A DNA stretch of 64,000 nt from Oxyruncus cristatus. Taxonomy: Eukaryota; Chordata; Aves; Passeriformes; Cotingidae. The notes under the pieces were generated by a model, which was not told the origin of the DNA, made no database searches, and saw only the letters and a list, made by a program, of their open reading frames with translations. The position numbers and the translations under genes are program-made. How positions within the stretch are numbered: position 1 is the stretch's first letter; the number at the start of each line of letters is the position of its first letter. The stretch covers positions 454,259 through 518,258 of the forward strand of contig VXAY01004102.1 in NCBI GenBank assembly GCA_013399855.1, in the 5' to 3' direction. Below are positions 50,545-61,290 of the stretch, in pieces.

Positions 50545-50665
50545 TGTCCCAAACTGACCAGGGACAGAAATACAATTATCCTCATTTCATATAGAAAAAA
50601 TAGAGGAACTGTTACGGTGGCTTTCCCAAAGTTATGTGGGAAGTCTGTGAGAGTGGAAACTATTT
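50545..50665 (-). mobile_element. MIR-like ancient SINE relic
   Basis: The plus strand runs ATTATCCTCATTTCATATAG, AAAAAATAGAGGAACTGTTA, then GTGGCTTTCCCAAAGTTATG. This follows the reverse of the MIR 3' half ('ATTATCCCCATTTTACAGAT GAGGAAACTGAGG... CTTGCCCAAGGTCAC') with landmarks in order and spacing. It is a highly diverged fossil from an amniote-wide family. Sense is minus. Confidence 0.5.
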
Positions 50666-53600
50666 CCAGTGAGTACAAGTATAATAGGCTGAGCATACAG
50701 CTTTTTAGGAAGAAAAAGAGCACACAAGGCCTTTATTAAAGCTACAGCAAGAACAAGCCATGTGTAAGTTGTGAGAATATCCAACATATACTGGTGTAGG
50801 CTGATTGTCAGCACACACTTTTGGACCAGTGAAGGAGAAAAAAACCCCATAAAGATGGCTGTCTTGGAGTGAATGCAAAGACTGTTACAGGATATTTCAT
50901 TATGAGCCCAATGTTTTGTGTGGCCATGTCTAAGAAGTAGCTTAGAAACATTAAGCATGTTAACAGAGAAAGAATGAAAAACAGGGTCAGAATGACCATC
51001 AGGTGATTTTATTTACCTTTGGAATTTAAGACTAGCTTCATATTTTCTCAACAACCAGAAAGCCAGAAATTCACATGTGATTTTTTTTCATTGTGTTAAT
51101 GAAATCAAGGTTATCATGTGGTTCCTCGATTACCATCAGCTGGGGAATTAAGAAAACATCATATCCCATGACATTCACAAGACTGTGAGAGTTGATAGGA
51201 CTGGCTCTAAGCACACAGAATTATCTCTTCATGCTATGCTTATTTTTGGTACTGAACACTCAGTTATTGCTGGGCAAACTTTCTACCTCTCTCTTTGCTT
51301 ATACAAAGGAATTTTTCAGTACTGTGCAGAAAAAAAAGGTAGGAGGCAGAAAAAGAAGAATTTCAGCATCTCACTGGCTTGGCCAGACAGCAAGCTCTCT
51401 TCTGACTTTCAACTCAGAGCTTGGGATCCCAGCACCATTTACACAGAAGTTCTTGTTTTATAAAAGTCCACTGCGTTAAGCAAAGCAAGGCATAACTACA
51501 GGCAGTCTAAGAGTACCACACTTAAGACTCGCAAAATCCATGTCTTAAAAAGTCCTTTTATGGGCCTTTTCCAAAATAATAGCTCCCTCAGGCTCAAATG
51601 TCTCATACCCAAGTAAAGATTTTGTTTAATTCATAACGAGGTTGATTTGTCTGGTAGATTGTTTCCCATGGATCAGTCAGTTCGCAAACACAAAACATAC
51701 CGGCATCCAGCTGGGTGTTACTGGTGCCAATTTCAAGACAATAAATGGTTCAGTACAGAGCAAAATTCAAAACTTTTATTCCACAGAGCAATAAAAGCAG
51801 TAGACATTGCCTACTGACACACTGCCAGAATAAATATTACCTACTGTACAAGTTTCCATTCAGAGCTTTCATCAGGTCAAAGTACAATCACAGACATTAT
51901 CAAGCTTTATTCTGCATTAAAAGAGTTTACATTAATGATTGAAAAACTTTTTAATTATATTCTCAAACATATTATTCATTGCATCTTAATGAGCTACAAT
52001 CTTCCTCAACAGCAGTGAATAATGGGTTGGCACTGTTCTCCTGAAGACAGGGGTTTTATTTCGGGATGCAGCCTTCAAGGAAGAGTTAAACAGCTTCTGT
52101 GTCATTTCTGGCTCCCCAAGTCGTGTCCCCAGCACATCAGAAACAAGCATCTGAGTTCATCACATCTAAAATGTGGCCCCTGGCAGAAGCCAAGCCCGGA
52201 GCAGTGTTTTGAGCTCGTTTTTATGATTTTGTTGTTGTTTGCTTTATTAATACACTTAATTACCACAGTAAGGAGGTTGTATTGGTTTAATGCAGTAAGT
52301 GGACCATTGGTTGGTTAGGTTGGGAAGCTGTCTCCTAGTGTTGATGGAAACACGTGCTACAAATAGACCTGCTAGAAATCAAATCAATATCCTAGAAATA
52401 GGAGTATTTGTATATTTTTTTCCTTAAAATAAACACAGTCTCTTCTAACCCTGGCATGTTTAGCAAAGAGTAACTCTGACTCTTTTTGCACCTTTAGTAA
52501 AGCCATATACGAGTTCACAGCTGCTGGATAGTGGCCGTAGTGAAGTGTCCTGTGTGCCAACACACCCAGGCAGCCATCAACAGACCTGGTTCTATCCTGA
52601 GCTCCAAGGTGGCCATGTCATCCTTCTCCTTGCTGGCAGTTCAATGGAATGGGCATTTGCTGTGTGAGCCATTCAAGCTACTGTGCAGATAGAAAACCCT
52701 GTATCAGCGATGAGAAAAGGAGCAGGTTTGTAGTGGGCCTGGAAAGTGAAGGGACTTGTTTGATGGCAGACCTAAGGTGTGAGACGAGCTTCATAGCTGA
52801 TATCTACCCACAGCTCCTTTATGTTCATACTGTAAGAAAATAAGCTGAGATGCTTCATCTGGCGACAGGAGAGCAGCAAACTTCTGGATAAGAAGGTAAG
52901 CAGGCAAGTGAGTGATGCACAAGTATAGTTCAGTGATGAGAAAAACAGTTTACCTCATTAAATAGATTTGGCTGTGCCAGTTTCAGGGCTCTATGTATTT
53001 CCCAGTCATTAAAAAGGCATATTTTGATTTTCTCTGAGAAAATTATATTTTTCAGACAGGAGGTGGACCATGAAATGCATACACACTCTCCTAAGAAGGC
53101 TTTAAAAAAAATTTCAGTCACTTCTATTAGATAACCCATTCACTTTTCCTCAGTTTAATGCAAGTCCTTGTGGACCATCTTCCAAGGATTTTTTTTGTTT
53201 GTTTCTTTGAAATCTTCTTCCTTTGAAATGTCCCTTTAGAGCTTTCTCCAGTGAAATACCATAAGATTTTCAGGAAAGCATTTTTTCTGGTATGATAACC
53301 TACCTTAAGCCTCATTGCATGCAGCAGTGCCACACTATTGAATCCTCTCCCCTCTTTACTCTAATTGACATTCTCTGCTACTTCGCTTTTCTTTAGGCTG
53401 GACTCTGATATTTTCTTAAGGCAGTTTTTAAAAGTAAGATTTTTCTCTGCTCTACTCAGTGCTTTGTTTTCAGCTAGATGGGCACACACAGCATTTTCAG
53501 GCTACTCCAGGCTGTAGCCTGGCAATGGTCAGAATTGTCCCCTCGCAGGGCTGGGGAATGCATGCAAAATTGGGAAGAAACGTAAGAGTGGCCTAGGAGA

Positions 53601-56600
53601 GACTAATATGGAAACTGTTCACTAGGGACACTTCAAATAAATGTGTTCTACAGCAACATGCTATGGAATGGGTATTGCTTAGGGATTGCATTTTTATTTC
53701 AGTCAAAAAGATTAAGTCTTTTGCAAGATACATCATTGGGTGGGAGAGAAACTCTAAAGAAGTAACAGGAACGAACCACGAAAAAGCCAGAGGTAGGAAT
53801 GATCATCTTTGGGACATTAAGAGTTAAAACTGTGAGGTTGTAATTTATTTATGGAAAAGAGCTAAGAGCTTTGTGTATGTGGTAACCAGTCCCAGCTCTT
53901 GGAGCCATTGAGGTGGCAGAATCAAACTCAGAACACTAATTAGTGTAACTGGAGAATGAGTATACTTATTATCTGATATAAAGCAATTTTAGAAACACCC
54001 ACAGTTTTAAAATAATAGTAATAACAGTAATTGAAAACATGAACTGACAAGTCACTAACAACCCATTATATCACAGCAATGTGGAAGAGCCTTGTACCTT
54101 TACAAAGCACCCTTCTGTAGATCCTTGACACATATACACACCCCAGCGTAGTCTCAAGAGCTGCTGCACAGAAGACGTTAAAATATGTCACAGACCAACA
54201 CCCAAACTGGGGTGTTTCTGCTAGGTCTTTTTGTTTCTGGAGTAAAGCGTAACTCAGAAAAACTTATCAGAAGGACTTATCAGTACCTGGCTTCAAAACA
54301 CCAAAATACCAGCTTGTCTAAACAGGTGTAAATCAAATCAACTATTCCAAACTATCTGTTTTCATTTGGATTGTGATAGATGTCTAAGACTTCTCTCATT
54401 TGGGCTCATATGGTCTAAGAATAAAACTAAAGGACTTTAGTTTTCTCTCTCCCCATCTTTGGCCCACCTGTGCCTTGAGTTGAAGCAGGCAAGGCAAAGG
54501 CACAGGCACATTTTCCATGTTGCTCTCTTTTTTTCTCAGCCTGCCTTGAAAGGGAAAACAGACAAAAAGTTTTGCAAATAAGAATGTAAGTTAGTAAAAT
54601 ATAGACAGGATGCTGTAGGGGGAAAAAAAGAAAAAAGCTTTCTTTTCTTCCAGCCATTCTTGTCTTCATTTCATGGAATTCAATTTTTGGAAATAGTAGC
54701 ATGATGCAACTAAGAAAACAGCTACATAAAAATTTTCCTTCCCTATTCCACATTGGCATTCAGCAGCTCTGAGATACCTTACCCTGTGGCTGCCCAAGGA
54801 GAGTGAAAAGCAAATGAAGCTGGAGGAGGACAAAGGAACATTATTTGCATGCCTTGCGCTTTCTGATTTTGAAATTTTATTCTGTCTACTCCATAGACAG
54901 GTTTATAGACAGAGAATATGGCTGCAGATTATAATCCAGACTCTAATTAGTCCCAGAGCTAATGAGCTGTCAGTCAGGTTTTTTTTTTCTAAAGCTCCTC
55001 TGTGTACCCTGCACCAAGAGCAGCTCAGCCACATCCAGACTTGCCATTTCTTCCAGATTTGTGCAGCCTTAGAAGATGAGATTGATCCGGACCCTTGTCC
55101 CGGTTTTTCAGTTTCTCAGGGGAGCCTGGGGAGTTGAGGTCTGACTTTGCCAGCGTTTTCCTGTGAGCTCACCCCAGGGCTGGGATTTGCAAGTTTCCAT
55201 GTGTGGACAGACCCAGTGTGCTTACTGCCATGCACAGTGCGGTTACACTTTGCTCCATCCTTGTGTCTTTCCGGAAGTCTGCCATCTGGCAGGCTCTGCT
55301 CACATTTACAGTACTCTACAAAGAGGGTGACGGATTTTCTTGCCACCAGCCACACAAACACACATATTGTATGGGGCTGGCTGTGTGCCCCACTTCTCCC
55401 AGCTATAGTGTAGCCCACCCACTCTGTGCGTCTCAACCTCGATGCATAACCAGCTTAGTATGCAATAATAATTAATTCTCGTTTCAAAACAATCTTGCCC
55501 TACTTGCTACTACTTCATTAATTTCTAAGAGTTGCATAATTTCTTTTCTGAGTTACACCCCGCAGCTGCACTTCTGCATTGCAGCTCTGGGACCGTGCTG
55601 TCCCAAGCACCTGTGGGCACAAGGATGGCCAGCAGCCATGTGCATTTGGGACATCACATGATGGAGGCAAACGGGAAAGAGGTGGAGGCAGGGTGTGAGA
55701 CAACCTATCTAGATAATTGTGGTGTTTACATAGCAGCATCTGGTATTTTAAGAAAACTCATGGTAGATATATAATTAACAGAATATTTATTAGTAAATTA
55801 ATCTCTGAGCCAACACCTGTAAGGGTGGGTAGCATATCTGCAGCTTTCACATGAGATGACACATAGTTTTAGTCCTTAGAGAATGCCACGGAAAGGAAAG
55901 AATTATAATTCTGGAGAGGCAGCCAGGATCTGGGTGTTCCCTTTCCTGGGCTATGCCAGTGCTACTCCAGTTCCCGGCTGCCTTTTGCTGCTTCAAACCA
56001 GCCCTCATGGCTTGGAGCAGGATGCTCTGCATCCACAGGGTGACAGCTGGTGGGCCCTGCTTGCACAGTCCCATCTGGGACTGCTGTTCCCTAGAGAATG
56101 AGCCAGCCAGCCTGACCTCACCCACCTCAAACTGAAACAAATTTTAAGTGAAAGGAAATTGAAATTATATCGATATGCAAAGTATAAGCATTCAGTTGCT
56201 GTCTGTAGAGAAGACACACACAGAAATATGGAAAAGGACAGATGCTAACAGTGATTCTCTCTTTTTTTCCAGCTATGGTTGGTCCTCCAGGTCTCCAAGC
56301 TAGAGAGTGTTGGGATGCTGAGCTGGGTGGGGTTCAATCACCTGCAAGGCGCTGAATTAAGGCACTGGGTAAGGCACTAGTTATCTCTAGGTATTTCTGG
56401 GCTGGTAGTTTAATTTGGATCATGAACACATTTTTAGAATTAATTTTGTGGCTACCCTCTTATTTTGGCTCACATTGCAGCACAGTCCCTGGAGTGTGCA
56501 ATCTGGATTCCTGCCAGATGAAACTTAATCGGATCACTCCAACCACCAATGTGAATCTGACCCACAGAACCCAGTGAGAGCTGGTCTGTGAGAAGATCAC

Positions 56601-59600
56601 AGTGATGTGTGTTGCATGAATCTCTGCACTGACTGTTCCTCTGCAGCTCCCTTCCCCGGGTGTTGCATGACTTGCTTATGCAGACCTAGCTGTAGTAACT
56701 TGTCCGGCATGTCTTGATACCGATTTTGGGATTGGAATCTGGGTTGCCCTCTCAGGAATGACAGAAAGAAGACTGGAAATCTATCTAAAGCTACAAGAAA
56801 GGGATTTGGGGTTCATGCCATCTGTGGTACCCAGTAAACATTCAGCTAGAATAACCAGGCATCAGCAAGAAGTCATGACTTCAGAACTTCTACTGTATAC
56901 TCTTACTCATATTGTGTACTCACAGCTCTTTGTATTAACCCCCAATGGTCTTTGCAAATACATTTTATAGTGCAAGCAGCAAACTGCAGCACTGCTTTTT
57001 TTTCTGAAGGTCAGAAAGCCAATAGTTATCACACCCCAGAAGGTTTCACTGCCTTAGGACACTGACTCATTTTGACTTGTTTCTAATGGAGATCTAACCT
57101 TGGAAAGGACAGTGCAGGTGCCACTGTGCCTAGATGGGGGTTGGCCACTGGTTGCACTGCCTCCTCCTCCCCCCAGTTTTCTTCAGAGACCCATGGGGAG
57201 CTTGAAGAGTTTCAGATGCTGTGAAGAAGGTACCTAGTATCACCCTGATGCCTGTTCAGGTCACACTGGCCAGTTACTCTTTACTCCCAGCATGACTCCC
57301 AGGCCTACCAGTTGAAGCATCTGTGGTATTTTTCTTGAAAACGCAGTTTGCCTGGTGTGCTACAGGGATTCGGAGTCCTGCTGTGGCCAGCATGGAGCAG
57401 CTTGTGTGTTTACTTCCTCTGCAATAAGCCGGGGAAATTGATAGTGCTGGTGGGGATCCTAGCATTGCCGCTCAGTGTGTGGTCTCAAAAACATGACTTG
57501 ATACCTGTCACCAAGGTCACCTGATTGTTTTTGTTGAGTAAATGAAAAGTGAAGACCCCTGCACGGCCCAAAAGGCAACACAAAACTCGTATTGCAGATG
57601 AAGAGAGGAAAGGAAGGGGCAGTGTTCACTTAACACAACCTGGACTCCAGCAGGAATTTGATCTTTTCCTAATCCTGCTTTATCTAAGTTACTGCAAATT
57701 GCCATGGATTTTTGCTATTCCTCTTTGCTGATGATAGTCCTGCAGCACTGCAAGGCAGCAGCATCTTTTAGCACCAGCAAAAACTGTGCAGTAGTCCAGA
57801 TTGGCTCCCAGACATACCCTCAAGCACCTGCACTACCCTGGGCAAGACAATTTGCTGCTTCTTTCTCTCTTAAAACTCTTGAACTTTCTGAAGGACCAGA
57901 TACATATAAAATGTGATCTATAAATTCTGGCTCTTTTTATTTCTCACCCAAACAGGTGACTTCCAAGCTGGGACCCACTGCTCCTTGGAATTTCTCCTCT
58001 TGGCAGTTTTCCCAGGTCCCTAATCCCTGTTGTTTATCATGTCTGTCACAACATGCTCTGAGCTGGCCAGATACTCAGGTTCACTTCCCTCACAGTTCAT
58101 AGCTGTCAAACAGCTGCTCACCGCTGGTTCCTCCTCTGGACTGAGTTGAGATCATGAATCTTGCAGGGGTTTTTTGCATCTTCTGTACTAGCATAGCTAT
58201 TTCTTAGCTAGCTGGACAGTGTTAATTTTGTCAATTCAGCCAGATTGTAATTTTTCTCATTAACAGAGAAAATAAACATGCAAGAAGGCAGACTTTCCTA
58301 CTTTAACTTATGTAGACTAAACGCTTTGATCTTTAAACAAAGCTGATAAATCAGAGCGGCAGCAAGGACAAGCAGCATGGTCAATCCAAAATGCTGAAAA
58401 ATCATGTCAAGCCTCTATCTCTATGCCTCAGGCCAAAACATGAGGTGAACCTACCTACAAAGCACTTGCAAATTACTTACATTTCAGACATTCTCATCTG
58501 ATTTGTGAACTACTAAAATGCATTCAGGTCTTGTTTTTGTGTCAGCTATTTTTGTTTGGATTTGTGTTGTTGTTTTGGTGTTTTNTTTTTTTTTAGCTGC
58601 AAGGACTACAGATTTATTTGTACATAAAGGTTGGAGGTTTTTTTCAGACAATGCTCTTTACAAGATGCAGAAAAAAAATCGTAAGACTGCCAAGTTTGTG
58701 AAGTCACAAAACTTGGCAGCAAGAAGCAAAAGTGGACACAAGCAGTGTGTCTTGCAAAAACCACAACCCAGGCACCATGGTATTCAGCTCTGCAGCTTGA
58801 ACATGGCTCTGCTGACCCCATGCTCTGTCCCTCTCCCAGTATCAGCTCAGCCTTGGGCAATCAGGACTCCCTGCTTGTTGGTGTCCCACTCTACATTACA
58901 TGACCAGAAGGGTTGTTCTCAAACCTGACTCCTAACAGCACCTCTTCTTGACAGAGTCAATGAATACCCTGGTGGATAATTTCTATATACAGTGAAGGAC
59001 CCCCTCAAGGCTCACTTTTCTTGCGAGAACTGGGCTTTTCGGTGTCAGAGCCCAGCACCAAAAGCACTTCCCAGAACACGGTTTCTCCTGCAGCAGGAGC
59101 CACAGCCCAGAGTTCCCCACACAGCTGCTTCCTGGGGAGCTCCAGCTTCTGTTTTGGGGACCATCACTTTCCAGACGTACAGGTCAGAGCCTGACCTACA
59201 AATAGCATTGCATCTGCTGGAACACCCAAATGTTTGGACACCTGAGGGAACCCCTTGGATAAGTTCAGCTGCAACCTGCACCCACAGAAATCATTCTTGC
59301 ACCAGAACAGGCATTTGGCACAGGTAGCCCCCCACAAGTGACCCTCTGGGGTGATGGGCTCTGCCAGTTTGGAGTTCTCCTAAACAAAGCTGGCTGTGTT
59401 TAACCTTTCTAGGCAGATTTTCAGATTAAGTTCGCGCATACCAGGAAAGCAGAGCATACAATTTGCTCCCTTGTTTGACAAATCATAGGCTGTCCTGGTG
59501 CCTGGAACAATTTAATGAATACTTAGGACAAGTTTTGCTGTCAGATCATAATACTGCCTTTCACAAAAGCTCTTGCCACTGTTACCATCACCGTGTCTGA

Positions 59601-59904
59601 CACTGTGACAATGTGAAAGAACCCCCAGAGGTCTAGGTGGTAGTACATTGATATGATAAATGTGTTTATTCAACCTGCATCAACCTGTGGTAACAGTGCA
59701 GAGGAATATCCTCTCTAATGCCCATTCTTTGGACATATTTTTAGGATAGAACATTGGGGAAAGGCACTGCTCCCAAAACACCAAAGGCACGCTATGAGCC
59801 TCTGTACTCATGTTTATGCAGTGCTAAAAGTTCTGGTGCTGCCATTACACTCCTCTATTAAACCACAGGGGTTTCACAAGCAGGTTGCAGAGCAGTCTTG
59901 AGAA
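50666..59904. other. Intergenic region, no gene recognised
   Basis: About 9.2 kb without an identifiable exon. It includes T tracts at about 54980 and 56995, and a T-rich tract with the window's only ambiguous base at 58585. Overlapping open frames at 54814-56217 lie in a slightly GC-richer part and show no conserved domain. Confidence 0.5.
58585..58585. other. Ambiguous base (N) in a T homopolymer
   Basis: A single N interrupts a T run (TTTTNTTTTTTTTT). It is a base-calling uncertainty in a homopolymer, not biology. Confidence 0.95.
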
Positions 59905-59985
59905 AAAGGAAGATAATGAATTGAGGCACAGAGAGAGACGGGAAGGATTGCGCTGTCATCAAACCCAGACTGCCACCAACAGCAC
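59905..59985 (-). mobile_element. Possible MIR/L2-like ancient repeat relic
   Basis: The sequence GAATTGAGGCACAGAGAGAG, a gap, GTCATCAAACCCAGACTGCC resembles the reversed MIR core ('GAAACTGAGGCACAGAGAGG... GAACCCAGGTCTG'). It is short and diverged. Confidence 0.35.
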
Positions 59986-61189
59986 TTTTTTTTTTATCTC
60001 AGCGGTCTGAGAACCCAGAACCCAGAAACCCAGAGGGACATTTCGGATTTTCAGTGAAGCGATTGCTGCTGGGAAGCACCTTGAAATTTGCTCTGGTTTT
60101 GGAAATTTGCAAGGTGGCAGGCCAAAACCTCAGAGTGCAGAAAGGAGGAGCTCACAGAACACATTTGCACGAGCTTTGAAGAAGGGTCCACAAGGGATTG
60201 ATGGTAAAACCATACTCCCCGACACCCAGAGATCCACCTGTTGTGACCATGTGCTAAAAAGACACCTATCCTTGGGTCCTTACATTGAGAAATCCAGGGC
60301 TGATCCTTGCTTTGCAGGGCGTGTTTCACAGAGCTGCGTGTGCAGCTTGACTGGGAATTCCCCTGGTTGAGGAAACCCTTGAGTAGAGCCCAGTGCTGTC
60401 AGAGCTCCCTGATGGGCTGCTGCTTGCCCCACCTCCACCCTGGGCAACAGCCGTGCTCACAGCATCAACAGGCACTGCCAAAGCCTCAGGCATTGCAGAG
60501 AGACACCACAGGACCATGCTGAGTAGAGGCAGATACCAAACTCTGGGGTGGACAAGCCCTGTTTGCAGACTTGGCCTTCACTCTGGCATCCTCCCTGCAT
60601 GGTTGCAGCCAGGATTTTCACTGTTTGGGTGAATATCCAGCCTCACTAGATTCAGTCACTTCAGCTGGCTTTAGCCATTCCTATCGCTTCCTCTCAGCTA
60701 GCAATAACTTCTGCAGCCTCCAAGTAACAAGTTGCTTTTTCATGTTTATTTTTTTGTATGAATAAATTTGGTTGTTTGGGGACTTAACTGAATTAACACA
60801 ACATCACTTTTAAAAGTATTTTGCTGGAGTGTGGATATTGATAATACTCTGCACTGATCCAGCAGGCTGGACTGGTTGACAGCTTCATCAACTGACAGCT
60901 GAAACAAAACAGGATGTGAATTGATCTCAAGCCTGGTTTTAGAGCATTTAGTCCCTTACCACTGGAACACACACTTGCAAAGATCTTTCTTCTGTCCTCA
61001 TAAAGAAATCTGAAACTTCCTGAGTGCTGAAAATCAACTTTTTATAAGTACTCTAGACCTCACAAAGATATTCCAGTGACAGGAATACTAAGATACCTGC
61101 GTTGGAAAGGCTATGCGAACAATGGTAAATCAGTTCATACTACACGATAGGATTACCCTCCTTCCTTGGTATTTGGAGGTGGGAAGATG
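59986..61189. other. Intergenic region, no gene recognised
   Basis: About 1.2 kb containing overlapping short open frames at 60051-60765 on both strands. No domain, splice pattern or repeat is recognised. Confidence 0.5.
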
Positions 61190-61290
61190 TATCACAGAAT
61201 ATGCTGAGTTGGAAGGGACCTACAAGGATCATCGAGTCCAACTCTTAGTCCTGCACAGAACCATCCCCAAGAGTCACACTATGTATGAGG
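61190..61290 (-). mobile_element. Short CR1 LINE 3'-end fragment (CR1 type with SINE-matching tail)
   Basis: The plus strand reads ATCACAGAATATGCTGAGTT, GGAAGGGACCTACAAGGATC, then ATCGAGTCCAACTC, the reverse of a CR1 3' end. The minus strand (GACTCGATGATCCTTGTAGG, TCCCTTCCAACTCAGCATAT) closely matches the tail of the SINE at 35908-36036. The copy is about 100 bp, strongly 5'-truncated. Confidence 0.88.
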
